This document shows, in pieces, positions 24,450 through 36,484 of a stretch of 64,000 nucleotides of DNA. Within the stretch, counting starts at the first letter, position 1. Each line of letters opens with the position of its first letter. The position numbers were made by a program, and so were the translations under genes. Under the pieces are notes generated by a model. That model did not search any database. It was not told the origin of the DNA and saw nothing but the letters and a program-made list of their open reading frames with translations. Origin of the DNA: Atherix ibis (Eukaryota > Arthropoda > Insecta > Diptera > Athericidae). The DNA lies in contig OY282610.1 in NCBI GenBank assembly GCA_958298945.1, positions 33,487,667-33,551,666 on the forward strand. The letters run 5' to 3'.

Positions 24450-26235
24450 GAATGGCTATTTTTATGTCATAATTATTATCAGAGTTTTTTTTATTGTTTC
24501 TAATTTTTTTATGAGATTTTTTTTATTACTATTATTATAATAGTTTATTTTTAATTAATGTTTTATCTTTTCTTTAACAATAAAATACATATTTTTCTCA
24601 GATTGTGTATAATTTTCTTCTAATATTTTTATCATAATAAATTGTACAGGAAAATTTTATAAATTTTTTTTCTTCCAAATTTCCTCTCCCCTGATACCTG
24701 AAAAATCCACCCCTTCCCCCGTTCCCAAACCCGACCGTCTATATTTTTTGGTTACGTTATTTTTTTTTTCGGTAAATTTCACATTATTTATTTTTATACG
24801 TATACTGCATTCTCCAAATAAAAATCTCAACTTTAATTTGACTAAACATTATTTGGCAATATAACAGTTTTCTCTTTTGTCGACACCTTTAGGCAATCTA
24901 TAAGTGCTCATTCATATACATATACTTATAAATATTTGAAGAAGAAAAATTATTTTATGCTGCTAACCGACAACATTAGATGTAGCCACACAGATATACC
25001 AATGAACAGAATAGAAGATAATAAACAAGAAGAAGAAAAAAAAACAACTGATTGACTAAGAAAGTCTAGTCTGGAAAGCACATAGACAGGCAGTCTTGGT
25101 AAAGCTTTCTAGACAGGTAGGTAGAGAGATACTTGCTGATAGATAGGACGATAGAGTCGTAAATAGATACGTAGGCAGATTGGTACTTAGGTGGATAGGG
25201 AGCTAGACATTGTTACTCGTATAATCTAAATTGATAGATAACCAACGAAGTAGAGTCAAAATTTTGAGCCAAACAACACTTACAGTCACTGTCATCGATA
25301 TTGCCGTCATAATCATAACCAGCCAGAAAATATTTCTACACTCACGCTACAAAACAGTCTAAAAATTCATCTATCTACAGACGATTTGAAGAAAAAAAAA
25401 CTAAAGAAATACACCTCACTATTAGCAAACATAAAATATGAAGAAAGTCTACCTACCTACAAGGCCAATCGTTTTTATAGCTGCATATTCATCGTTTTAT
25501 TAACAAGTACTCGCACTCATACGATTTGACTCTGTCTGGGGTCTTGTATTCTGGTTGTAACCATTTTGGTCGCATACACTTTCCACATAAATACAAGAAC
25601 ATATCTGTACTTACACACACACTTGCCAAACCGAAATTTCCATTGCGGATTTTATAACATCGACTGACCTATCTTCTTAGTTCCCATAACATAAGCAGAC
25701 TTTGTGCTCATCTTAAAATACGATTTCCAACACGATCGCCTCTTCCGTCGGACTCTTCTCAGCAATATGCAGTGAAATTCCTACTATTTCACTATCTCAT
25801 TCATATTATCTAAAGATCGAATCACATTTCGATTTATGAATAGTCAGTCGTTTTTTTTATTTTATTGCCTTTGTTTTTATTGTTTTTTTTTTTTTGTATT
25901 ATTAATCAAACAGGTCATTCTATAGAATTGCAAAGTCGATCAAAATTGATTCAATACTATTCGAATGCTACAACAAAAAAAAACTACAAAAACAACAAAA
26001 AACAACAAAAAATATCAAATAATTATCAATACAGAAATCATATTCAAATTTAACAAGTGGACAGATACTCCCTTATTGTCTTATTAGCTAAAATCTTTTT
26101 TTAAAAAACAATTGGTTTCTTTTGCTAATTTTTCAGAGAAAGTTTTCCAAATTGCTTTCGATTATAAGATATTAATTAATTAAAAACAAAATCTTCAATT
26201 TCGGTATTAAAAACTTTAAAAAGATAATTATTTTT
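24450..26235. other. No gene recognised; possible unique host sequence
   Basis: 24480-24900 is AT-rich. 24940-25800 is more balanced, with degenerate TAGATA/GGTAGG repeats (25080-25210). No open frame is convincing. It carries none of the repeat families, so it may be host non-coding DNA. Confidence 0.5.
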
Positions 26236-26242
26236 GACAATA

Positions 26243-27248
26243 TACGAGGTCTGTTCAAAAAGTATCGGGAATTTTGAATTTCCGCGGGTTATGTATATTC
26301 GATTTTCGATTTTTTTTGTGGCGTTATGTTGGTACTAATATCTCTCACTTCTGCCGACAAGTTCGGCCATTTTGAATGTTCAGTTAATTTTTGACAGGTG
26401 CTTTGCTTGCACGTGTTTTGGCTCATCTTCGATTTTTGCTCATACCAAAAAATGGTTCAAGAAGAAGTTATAGGGGGCCAGATCTTGGGAATACGGTGGC
26501 TGCGGCATTATTAATGTGTTGTTTTTGGGCAACGATGCGTGAGCAGGGGCGTTATCATGGTGCAAAAGCAAATTTTTGTTCTTCCACAAATCCGGGCGTT
26601 TCTGGCGGATTGCTTCGCGCAACTTGCGCACCACTTACAGGTAATATTCCTCATTGACCGTTCTACTCTATGGCAAGAACCACACCTCTACAAACGAAGA
26701 AAACTGTAAGCAAAACTTTCACATTCGACCGAACTTGGTGCGCTTTTTTCAGTCTTGGCTCGTGCGTCAGCTTCCATTGTGATGATTGAGCTTTGGTTTC
26801 CTCGTCATAATTATAAACCCATGATTCGTCACCAGTTATGACCCTCTGGAGCAAATTTGGGTCGTCGCGGACAGAGTCCAACAGCTCCTTAGCAATGTTA
26901 ATACGATGCTCTTTTTGGTCGAAAATGGGCAAAAATCGAAGACGATTATTTTCTCCACATTTTCAGTTTTGATATGCCTTAAATTTAAAATGATTTGGCT
27001 TATTTGACGGAAGCTTAACATAAGACTGCATGGCAAGATGCCGGTATATGGTAAAAAAAATCGAAGACGCGCCAAAACACGTGCAAGCAAAGCAGCTGTC
27101 AAAAATTAACTGAACATTCAAAATGGCCAAACTTGTCTGCATAAGTAAGGGACATGAGTACCAACATAACGCCACAAAAAATCGAAAATCGAATATACAT
27201 AACCCGCGGAAATTCAGAATTCGCGATACTTTTTGAAGATACATCATA
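26243..27248 (-). mobile_element. Mariner with long inverted ends and all three catalytic aspartates visible
   Basis: The ends share TTCAAAAAGTATCG.GAATT and TTTCCGCGGGTTATGTATAT. The inverted identity runs about 200 bp (26243-26445 against 27045-27248), bordered by TA. The minus strand encodes ARVLARLRF, then FDQKEHRINIAKELLDSV, VITGDESWVYNYDEETKAQS (first D), LREAIRQKRPDLWKNKNLLL, HHDNAPAHASL (second D) and PPYSQDLAPYNFFLNHF (third D). Most of the N-terminal DNA-binding part and the C-terminus are lost. A 111-bp foreign insertion lies at 26945-27055. Non-autonomous. Confidence 0.9.
26945..27055 (+). repeat. 111-bp insertion copied from the 21.65 kb repeat, with 14-bp duplication
   Basis: Flanked by AAAAATCGAAGACG at 26931-26944 and 27056-27069. 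The inside matches 21652-21770 of the GCCATG-rich repeat. Removing it restores the continuous mariner reading ARLRF-LPIFDQKEH. Confidence 0.9.
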
Positions 27249-27397
27249 TACAATATATAAATAAATTGTTAAAATATCCGCTTCTCCCCTTTACCATATT
27301 ATCAATAAATAAAATTTTCCTCTAAAAAAAACATAAAAAAATACCGCTCCCATTTAAAAAAAAAAAGTTTTTTAAACTTCAAAAATTCAAATTATTG

Positions 27398-27508
27398 CTA
27401 ATCGATATGTTGACAGCTGTCAAATAACAGAGCAGTACTTCTGCAAAAAAATTTTATTTGCAGAAGTACAGCTCTGTTGTTTTGACAGCTGTCAAACATG
27501 TCGATTAG
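27398..27508. repeat. Large palindrome, about 50-bp arms
   Basis: Arms 27398-27447 and 27457-27508 are reverse complements with few differences, around a 9-base centre. They contain TGACAGCTGTCAAA, AACAGAGC and GTACTTCTGCAAA. It lies just before a family A relic; a related TGACAGCTATCAAACGTCAA occurs beside two other family A relics (38.65 and 49.6 kb). Confidence 0.95.
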
Positions 27509-27509
27509 C

Positions 27510-27900
27510 TCCTTGGAAGAAGACGATTTTCGAGCAAATTTTCTTCAGAAAAGAGACTTTTCTAACGATGCCGCCAATATCTTCAGCGAGGGAGCTCTGA
27601 AATACTAGTGACTGTGGAGAAGCCATTGTATCCACAAAAGGGTGCGCATTTTCGTCAAAAATTTTCATAGGTCAATATATCTTTGAAAATTAAGAAGGAG
27701 AGACCGTTGCCGTCAAATCTGATCTAACAAATTTTAATGTGAACCAAACAAGACGGCGCCACAAGCCACACAATAAGATAAATTTTGTCTTAATTGCGCG
27801 TAAACACTGGAACGTGTGCTCCGAGTCTTGAGTTGGAATCAAGCTTGTAACATAGTCAGCGATAAGTATTTACAATTTCATCACAAATGTTACTAAAAAT
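27510..27900 (+). pseudogene. Family A transposase relic
   Basis: The plus strand reads SEILVTVEKPLYPQKGAHFR (27595-27655), then KQDGATSHTIR (27750-27782) with the second catalytic D context. Stops and frameshifts throughout. Confidence 0.75.
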
Positions 27901-27999
27901 AAATTTATCGAAAATTTATTTACGGATGTAAAGTTTGATAGTCAGGATCTATCAGACTTTACATCCATAATAGGGAGTTTAGAAATGCCAGCTTAGAAT

Positions 28000-29810
28000 A
28001 ATGTTCATCAAAATAATTGATTTAAAGTTTAGTAAAAATTATTCGTTTTATTTGACATTATGTAGTGACAAAAACGATTATAATTTTATGTTCCGGTTTT
28101 TCAATAAGCTTTGGAACACAATAGGAGTTGGTAAAAATTAAGGTCCTGAAGTACTTAATAAAAACTATTCTTAATATTAACTGAGTGATGGCATTTGCAG
28201 TATTTTCCTTCAAACAATTTTTCACTTCTCTAGTAAAATACGAAATTACTTAATAAGGTTAGCTGAAAAATAGTTAGCTATAAGAGACTATCTTCTCCTT
28301 ATTCGATTCAGATTATTTTCTAGCTTTCCTAAATAAAAATAATTTGTCCTGAAAATTTTTCCTACACAAAAAAAGTTTATATTTTCAAAAATAAAAAGAA
28401 AAACTTCTGTTATCAAAAAAAACCACTGTAACCGTCTTCCCAATATTTAAATACTTTCCAATATAACCAGGAATCAAGTGTTTGAATATTACTCATAACT
28501 CAAAATATTCTTTTAAAATAACACTTTTGCCCAGACGCATATGAAAGTATCTCAAAAAATTTACATCTAAGAAAACGTAATAATACGATTTTTAGCAAAT
28601 AATATGGAAAAATTCTATACAAAATAAACTAAGTGGGTTGAAATTAAATATTTCCACTCTATAACCCAACTATGTCCTGTACATAGTCGGGTTATAGAGT
28701 GGAAATATTTAATAAATTTTAAATTTGAGATTTGATGATGTCAATCGATTTTAAAGATGCGATTTGACGCTGTTGGACTTTTTTTGTCGGGTTATGCAAA
28801 AAATTGTGTTAACGTAGAAAATCCTCGCAGTTTCAGGCAAGGACCAAGCAATATTTTAAGTATGCTTTAGTTGACTTCACTATCGGAAGCGTAAATTTGA
28901 TAATCCTTTATAAAGTTTCGTACAAAAATTTCCTTAAATTGCTATAATTAACTTTGTTTTTATTATTTTTTTCACAGATATTATTATTTGTCAGTTATAG
29001 GCTCCGTTTATAAACAAAAAATTCTGTCCTTTCACATTAAAACTCGAAAACTTTTTTATCCAAGAAAATAAATTCAGTTTTTATTTTACAAAAAATTTTT
29101 GAAAAATAGCAAAACTACATAAAATATATTTTAAGATTTGAAGAAAAAATTCTTACAATTTTCTTCCTTTTATTTACAGCAAGCCAGGCCAAGAGAAACG
29201 GTTTTTAATCCCTTTTTGATTAACTTGGAGGGAATTTGTTTTAATATAAGTTATTATGTAAAATTACTAATGTTAAAAGAATTTAAAATTTGTTTTACAT
29301 TTTATAAAATATTTTCAAGTTTTTTATTGAAATTTTCTGTGTTTTCTTCGAACCGCTGCCATTGTTTACTCTTGCAAGTCTGCTCACGTTAATTATTTCT
29401 ACCTGTTATCGCGCAAATCCCCACTTTTGCAGGTGCAAAACAAAATGTTTTCTTATCAAGAATACGATATATTTAATTACAACATATAATATTTAAAACC
29501 ACTTATTATCGATAGTATATTACTTGGAAAAAATATTACGAGTATGTAAAAAATACCAAGAGAAGTTGGTGTTGACGAATTAATTATTGTTAATTTCAAT
29601 AAATATTATTTTCGAGATTTAATGATGTCAATTAGCCTCGAGAAGATCATGCAATTTGACGCTGTTGAAGTTTTTTTCCTGGGGTATGCAAAAAATTGTG
29701 CTAATGCAGAAAATCATCAAACTTTGGAGCATTTCAAAAACCAATACTATCAGGTAATAAATAGCCGAATTACATGAAAAATATCATGCCCTTAAAATTA
29801 TTTACATGAC
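28000..29810 (+). repeat. 1.8-kb composite repeat, copy 1
   Basis: Collinear with 39480-41375. It consists of a non-coding block (28000-28640), a family A C-terminal fragment (28735-28870), a spacer (28870-29600) and a second family A C-terminal fragment (29625-29810). In the second, GYAKNCANAENHQTLEHFKN corresponds to GY.K..VY...PQTL..LK of the family. Copy 1 has a unique palindrome at 28644-28712. Confidence 0.85.
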
Positions 29811-31615
29811 AAGATTATAATAAATTAAAAATTTTACTAAAATCTTAATTTAAAAATTATTTTACTTATTGTTACTTTTCAAATCATAAATTAGATAACC
29901 ATTGATTTAAGAAATAGTATTTACAAAGCTACAAAATATCATATCCACTTTTCAGGCCACATCAAAATATCAATAATTTCCAGATTTTATAAAATACTTT
30001 CATAAATAAAATAATAAATATTATCTCATACACATAGGTATATAAATAGTTCACAATAATTATAAAAAATTTCTGTATTAAATCCAAAGTTATGATTTAT
30101 GAGAATTTTTTATTACAAAATCTTAAAAGTAAATTCATCCAATTTATATCAATAAAAATTGATCATTTCCCTTTCGTTACGAAATAATCGATAACTTTTT
30201 GTAAATCATTTTCGAAATTAACAATTTCGAAATAAGCAAATGGTCGTCAGTAATTTGATTTTTAACCATTCACAGAATACAGCTAAAAATGGAGTACAAT
30301 CCAAACTTGATATAAACAATATTAAAAGAAAATATGTGTTCATAAATCAAAGAAATCACAGTTTAAAATGTAACAGAAAATAATTAATCAATAAATTAAC
30401 GAAATAATAAATAATTTTCTTAATTATCTAAAAACTTACATATAACAAGATAAATAGATGAAGGTGATAAAATTTAATTTTTTTTGTTGTTGGTAAAGGC
30501 AAGATCCATCCTTTTTTGGATCAAGAAATAATTAGCAAATAAATACTAATCATCATATTTTTATGTTAAAAACAAATTAGTGGTTTTGAGTTCGAATCCA
30601 GTTAGTTGTCATCAAATGGACTGTGTTGTCGTGTTAGCTGACTTAATTTCAATACAAAATTACTAAAATTATCTTAGATGAAAATATAAAAAACTACAAA
30701 AATAGTGATAAGATAAGAATTGTTTAAAGTTTGTTCGTAATACCATATGCTCGTAAGATCTGTGGACTACAATATTTTTGTACAAATATCATTTCGAAAA
30801 AAAAATATATTTCAATATACTATATTTCATAAGAAACATTCCGTTAAATTTTTCAATAACATAAAAATATATTCGCACAAATAATTAAGTTTTTAAAAAT
30901 TCTCAAATTTATTTAATCAAAACTCATGTAGAATTTACAGACTTTTTTAGAAAGACTATTTTAATATTAATTTCTAGCAAAAAAATAGAATTTATTTCTT
31001 CTAAGTTGGTAAGCAGTTCTAATAAAATTTATACAAATAAAATATTTATAATTTTTTACTGTCCACATTTCATTAACAAAAAATTAAACTAAAAAATAAT
31101 TTCTTTTAAAAAGATACATGCTTATAAGTTTTTTTTAATTGTTTAAAGTTTTTGTTTATATCTTTTGTAGAAAAAGATTTGGCAACACTGGAACGTTTGC
31201 TTCTTGTATCCCAGCAGTATTGAGTTCGAATCCAGCTACTGGCTTAATAGAAATGTTACTAAAAATGACTTTAGAAAAAATTGAAAACTTCAAAAATTCA
31301 CAATCAAGTTTTTTGACACCTATGGCAACTATAGAATTTAACACTAACTTCACACAAACATTGTGTTAATACCAATCTCTTAACTATTTGTTTACTAATT
31401 ATTCAAATTACAAGAACAGACAAAAATATTTTTGCTTCTAAATCACGTAAATATTATTTTTAATTCAATTGTTTGGTGTTATTTATTGCAGTAGTTTTAA
31501 TATTGGAAGCTTTTTTCTCTTCATTTTTAGTAAAATCTTATTTTTTTTAAACTAGGAATTGAGGCCTACCGAATTTCTCCGGTGGACTCTATCCTCCACC
31601 GGAGAAGTTCGGTGG
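29810..31615. other. AT-rich sequence, no gene recognised
   Basis: Two places hold GAGTTCGAATCCAG (30588 and 31222), similar to a tRNA B box; see findings. Otherwise there are no frames or repeats. Confidence 0.5.
31568..31613. repeat. Palindrome with 19-bp arms
   Basis: ACCGAATTTCTCCGGTGGA (31568-31586) and its complement (31595-31613) differ at one base around an 8-base loop. It borders the C-terminal end of the minus-strand family A relic and may be an inverted terminal duplication. Confidence 0.9.
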
Positions 31616-31860
31616 TACGCAAAAGAATATTGGGCAAAATCGACCACGACTACGTTTACAGATAAAAATCCTTTTTATAACATAAAGTTTTCGATCACGT
31701 TTTTGCATAATTGTGGCTCTATTTCATGGATGACACGATCGATATTGGTTTCGAGCTCTTGAATTGTACGTGGACTATTCTTATACACCTTTTCTTTCAC
31801 ATGGTCTCACAAGAAGAAGTCCAATAGAGTTGTTGTTTTTTTGGTGGGAGTGAACAGTTT
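31615..31860 (-). pseudogene. Family A transposase C-terminus
   Basis: The minus strand reads DHVKEKVYKNSPRTIQELET and NIDRVIHEIEPQLCKNVIEN then FML. Collinear with 36485-36690 in opposite orientation. The rest of this element continues at 32430-33180. Confidence 0.8.
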
Positions 31861-31869
31861 TTTTTTTGC

Positions 31870-32425
31870 TAAAGGACTAGGATGGTAGGATTATAGATGT
31901 GAATGTTATATTTTATAACGGGAGACGCGCAGTTCACTGAACAAATGGATAAACTTATTTCGTACATAAAAGGGAGTACTGACAATTTTCGAAGGACTCA
32001 GGATTTTAGGGTCTAGATTGGAAATAGTTTGCTTTTTGTTGTCAGTTTGGACCTACTGTCTAGGAGTCGTAATAATTGTTTGTATCGTCCATTAAGTTCC
32101 CTTCTTTTAGTTTAACATACATATGAAAGTTAACTATTTGTCGAATATGCGTCCAATGTAACGCACGCTCGTTTTTTGTGTGGAATATTACTGCCGGTTA
32201 GGGCTAATGGAGAATATTCGTTGCTCATTCATCCCCACTCTCCATATTTTAAAGCAGGTTTTCTCTGGGAGTGCATGTGGTTTTGTAGGATATTGATGGC
32301 TGTAGAAAGATCTTTGTAGCGTGAAAGGATTGGACCTAGGATATCGCTGTGATAAGAAATATTATGGGTATGAATATTGAAAAAGGATTGTAGTTGAAGG
32401 ACATCGGATAAATGTCAGAATAGTC
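31870..32425 (-). pseudogene. Possible Jockey-type linker region, inserted in a family A element
   Basis: The minus strand gives KRRELNGRYKQLLRLLDSRS then KLTTKSKLF, resembling the stretch between endonuclease and RT in Jockey-like elements. It separates two pieces of one transposase, so it looks like an insertion. No ends identified; weak call. Confidence 0.35.
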
Positions 32426-32429
32426 AATA

Positions 32430-33185
32430 TTTTCAGACACCTAAAAATATTGGTCTGAGAGATAGAAAATAACCAGAGGGTAAGACCCGCTGCAACTTCT
32501 AAAGCAATCCAGCTTCAAGAGCGTGTGAAATGTCAAGAAATACCCCTGGCCAGTATTCCTTTCCAACGGCAGTAAAGCACATCTTATTAGTGGCCAATTG
32601 ATATCACTTCTTCTCGAAATTAGACGTTTATTGAATTTGAGTTTCTGGGGCAGTGTGGCACTTAGTGCCGTCCTGTTGAAACTACCAGTCGTCCTGGTAA
32701 AACCAATAAAAAATGAGTTACCATGTCTCTGTAGCACAATTCATTGATAGTAACTGTAGCACCAGCCTAATTTTCGAGAAAAAAAAACACAGACTAGTGA
32801 TGCCTCCTGCCCATAAATCGCACCATAAAGTGACAAGTGATGAATATGATAGATGGTCAATAGTTGCTCTTGGATTTTCAAATGTTACTTGTAACATAAC
32901 CTTCTAAATGAAAATGAGCTTCTTTCGAGATGGTAATTTTTTCTGAAAACCCTGCACCATCTGCGAAATTTTGACATTGAAAATGATCTGGTGGCTTTAA
33001 TTGGACCTTAGAAAAGGCTTAAGAGTCAAATCATCGTGCAAAAATTCGCCATGTGGTCATTGTCGATAGAACCAATTGTCGAGAACGTCGTGGATCCTCT
33101 GCAATACTTTCACTCACCGAAGGAATATTTTTAGCCCAGAGTCAGTATACTCAAATTTATCCCAGCCTCAGATGGGCAATCGTTA
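32430..33185 (-). pseudogene. Family A transposase, core and N-terminal part
   Basis: Read on the minus strand from 33150: a helix-turn-helix tail (RRSRQLVLSTMTTWRI), then SLVTLWCDLWAGGITS..FFF (about 32830-32770), ATVTINEL and LQRHGNSFFIGF at the second-D position (D changed to H). KLISRRSDINWPLIRCALLP then matches the family's ISR..DVNWP. Together with 31615-31860 it forms one almost complete but dead element. Confidence 0.75.
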
Positions 33186-33189
33186 CAAC

Positions 33190-34450
33190 CAAAAATATCG
33201 CAACTGGTAAACTTTATTTTTTATACAAGTGAAGATTGATTATTTTTTTTCTGAATTATTCCTTTTGCACAGGATATTATTTTCTTATTAATAGAAAAAA
33301 TCATCCTTTAAAATATTTCTTAAACTTGATTTTTTCGAGAAAAAAAAGGCAACTCTTCTACTAAATCTTTTTTAAAATCCTTGCTCTTTTTTCTTCTTCT
33401 TTTAGTTACTATACAAAGTAATTACTATTTTTGTAAGTATGAGTTTTCGGTAAAGTTTTCTTCAATAATTAAATAAATAACGGTTGAATTTGAATAATTT
33501 AGACCATTGCAAATGTAGACCGAAACCATCGTTAAGATGAGAAGAAAATCGTCCATAAAATAATATTGAAGCTCAAATTTTACGATCAAGATTCAGCGAT
33601 TTTCTTCATATAATAACTGTACTTGCAATATTAACGGTCATAAACTTACAAATATACCACATCGTCTAATGCATGTAATTTACACACATTCGCGTGCATA
33701 CACATATGTCCCTATAGCAACGTACGTGCGTTCATAACTTCATCATATCACATTGTACGAGTATGTACGCGGGGACATGTTATCGCATATGGACAAAGCA
33801 TATGTGTATGTACATGCATGAATTCATTCGTAGTGTTTATGGTCATTAATGCGTGTAGGTGCATAGAGTGAACGTACTCATCGTTTGAGGGTATGTGTTC
33901 GACGAAAGTGCTAAAGCCCAAAGCGTGTACTCGTGTGATAATGGGTAAATCTTGAACAATTTAAGTAAGTCAATGAATATTAGCCTGCTTACATGAACGA
34001 AACATTAAATGCTAATTAATATACACTTTTAACTCGTACAATTTATTCATTCATACATAACACACTCGTTTGCACATACATACAAGTAGTAAATTCGTAT
34101 CTGGCCAAGTAAGTACGTAATGAATGAATTTTCCTTACAACTAAAATCTCTTCCAACTATTTATTATATAAACTTAGGCAAATTGATTAACCCCACTTTT
34201 TTACAATAATTTTTTTCTTTTTTAATTTAAGCCTCAAAGCTACTTTTTATATTAATAATTGATTTCCCTTATTTCCGTATAGAGTATACCATTTTTTTAA
34301 ATTATTTTTTCATCTGCAACTACAATTGTATTGTAACAAGCAGATTTACATAACTTTTTTAAATTTATAATCTTGTGCATTATGAAGTGGAAGTAACATA
34401 AACACCCATCGGCGTTTCACCAACTAATGGAAGTTAGATTGCTCTAGAAA
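33190..34450. other. No gene recognised
   Basis: 33660-34110 is rich in alternating CATA/TGTG motifs (ACACATATGTCC, CATATGTGTATGTACATGCA) typical of fly intergenic DNA. No open frame. Confidence 0.5.
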
Positions 34451-34454
34451 ATCT

Positions 34455-34745
34455 CTAGCCCATTGTCTCTTAAGTCTCCGATGAGTGTTTCCGGGGAGGG
34501 CAGTACAGGACAATTCTCTCACAAGTACGTTTATGATGATAGGATTAACGAGAGTGAAATTTTTGTTAGCGTGAAATGCACATGTCCTGAACAAAGGAAA
34601 CAATTAGATCATGATGTATTACATTGTTACGAACATAGAAGGAGGGATCAACAATTTTATGAAGGATCTTGGATTTTAAGGAATTGGAACGTTGCGTTAA
34701 ACTCTACCCAAAGTTCATTTCCATATGTCCAAATAGGTTTCATAG
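34455..34745 (-). pseudogene. Jockey-like element, 3' end of the coding region
   Basis: The minus strand ends with FTLVNPIIINVLVRELSCTA then NTHRRLKRQWARDFL (34570-34455), which corresponds to the conserved Jockey C-terminus. It is the continuation of the RT at 35417-36200, split by the LINE at 34746-35401. Confidence 0.75.
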
Positions 34746-35401
34746 TTCTGTTACCTTGGCAGCATGCTCAGCAAGGATGGTGGAACTGAAATAGACATCC
34801 AAACGCGCATCAACAAGGCGTGACAAGCATACACCTCACTTGGGAACGTGTGGCGTTCCAATCACCTCTCCATAGCACTCAAACTTCGAATATTCAACTC
34901 AAACGTCAAGCCAGTCCTGCTGTACGGCTGCGAAACATGGAAAGTAACAGACAGCACGACTCGTAAGCCTCAGGCATTTGTGAACAGATGCTTGAGGCGT
35001 ATAAGCAAGATCTTCTGGCCGAACTGGATAACGAACGATGAGCTGCTTCTTCTCACGAAGCAAATACCCCTGCTAGATAACATCAAACGCAGGAAATGGA
35101 GTTGGATTGGCCACACCTTGCGAAAACCACCTACGGACATAGCAAGGATGGCACTAGATTGGAACCCACAGGGCAATCGCAGCAGAGGACGTCCAAGGAC
35201 CACTTGGAGAAGATCAGTCGAGCGCGAACACCAACAAACTGGCAAATCATGGTCGAAAATAAAAAGGCTGGCTCAAGACAGAAGCAGATGGAGAGAATTC
35301 GCAGAGTCTCTAGTGCCGCTATATGCTCCATAGGAGTGACTATGTTCTCATGTCTATGTGTAACATAGAAATAAAAACCTGTCAAATAAAAAAAAATAAA
35401 A
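34746..35401 (+). mobile_element. 5'-truncated LINE with 15-bp target-site duplication
   Basis: Bounded by AAATAGGTTTCATAG at 34731-34745 and 35402-35416. The plus strand encodes the C-terminal end of a reverse transcriptase polyprotein: YLGSMLSKDGGTEIDIQTRI, then after one stop LRIFNSNVKPVLLYGCETW, LRRISKIFWPNWITNDELL, RRKWSWIGHTLRKPPTDIAR, NPQGNRSRGRPRTTWRRSVE and LAQDRSRWREFAESL. These match a group of endonuclease-reverse transcriptases common in animals. The 3' end has AATAAA and an A-rich tail. Only one in-frame stop, so it is one of the youngest insertions here. Confidence 0.92.
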
Positions 35402-35416
35402 AAATAGGTTTCATAG

Positions 35417-36200
35417 GTACCGTCTAATGGCTTCAAGTTTTTTTCGTCTAGTATGAAGGTTCAATGTTAATCTCTTGTCCAGGTAAAGTCCCAAATAACG
35501 TACTTGGTCATATTATGGAATCATGTTCCTATTAAGGTAAAAAAGGGTAGGTTTTCCCTAACAAAGAGTGAAAGTAATGTGAGCGCTCTTCTGTTTATTT
35601 ACCCTCACTAAGCCATCTCTTAAACCAGGATTGAAGGTTGTGGATATGAGATTGAAAATTGTCTAGAAACAGATGGGATGTTTAAGGTATTAATATTATA
35701 TAAAATTTGACGAAGGGTACTGCCTTGTGGGACTCCAGCTGGAATAGGATATATTTCTGAGGATTCTGAGTTAATTGCAACTTGGAAATGATGTTGGGAG
35801 AGATATGAATTTATGATAAGATAGTATGTTGAAGGAAGAAAGCTCTTGAGTTTCCAGATGGGGCCACGATCAAAAGCTCTTAAGCTTTTAAAAATACCCA
35901 CGATCAAAATACTCCTAAATACTCTTTACTTTCAAGAAAGGATACAATGTGATCAACATCGCGAAAAGCATTGCTGAGTGTTCAGATCAGAAGTCAAATT
36001 GGTGATCAGGAATAATTTTTTTATTAACTTAAGACTGGGTAGAGTCGTTTTAATAGGAGTTTTTGCTAAAATCTCACCAAGGATTGGTAAGAAGCTGATA
36101 GGTCTATAGGAAGAAGGAGAATTAATGGGGGTTTATTTGCTTTAGGAATCATTTTAATGACAGAAAATTTCCAGAGTAAGGAAAAATATGTTGTTCGCAA
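35417..36200 (-). pseudogene. Jockey-like reverse transcriptase
   Basis: Read on the minus strand: SPSSYRPISFLPILGEILAK (36110-36040), FDRGPIWKLKSFLPSTYYLI and INSYLSQHHFQVAINSESSE, YPIPAGVPQGSTLRQILYNI (about 35740-35680). After a gap comes YDQVRYLGLYLDKRLTLNLH (35500-35440). The order matches Jockey RT. The YADD box is not preserved; stops and deletions throughout. Confidence 0.85.
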
Positions 36201-36484
36201 GATACCATTCAAAAAGTATGTAATTAAAACTAAAGCTTTCCGGGAAATTTGCTTTAAAATTTTTTAGTTTTTAATTTCCGAGGATTTAAAATTTTTGAGA
36301 GGAAGACTCATAGGGATTGGGGAACATTAGTTCTTCGATAATTTGACTATAAAATTTTAAATATTTTTTTCAAAAACAAAGGATTAAAATTAATCAGGTT
36401 AACAGTAGACGGTTTATCATTTGTTATAATGTCTTCAATTTTGCTCGAAAATCGTATTAAAATAATTCAAATCCATTATAAAAA

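Noticed and set aside
30580..31240. tRNA genes at the two GTTCGAATCC sites
   Set aside because: No acceptor or anticodon stems can be formed around either site.
34970..35245. 91-codon minus-strand frame and the overlapping shifted plus frame
   Set aside because: Shadows of the LINE polyprotein in the 34746-35401 insertion.
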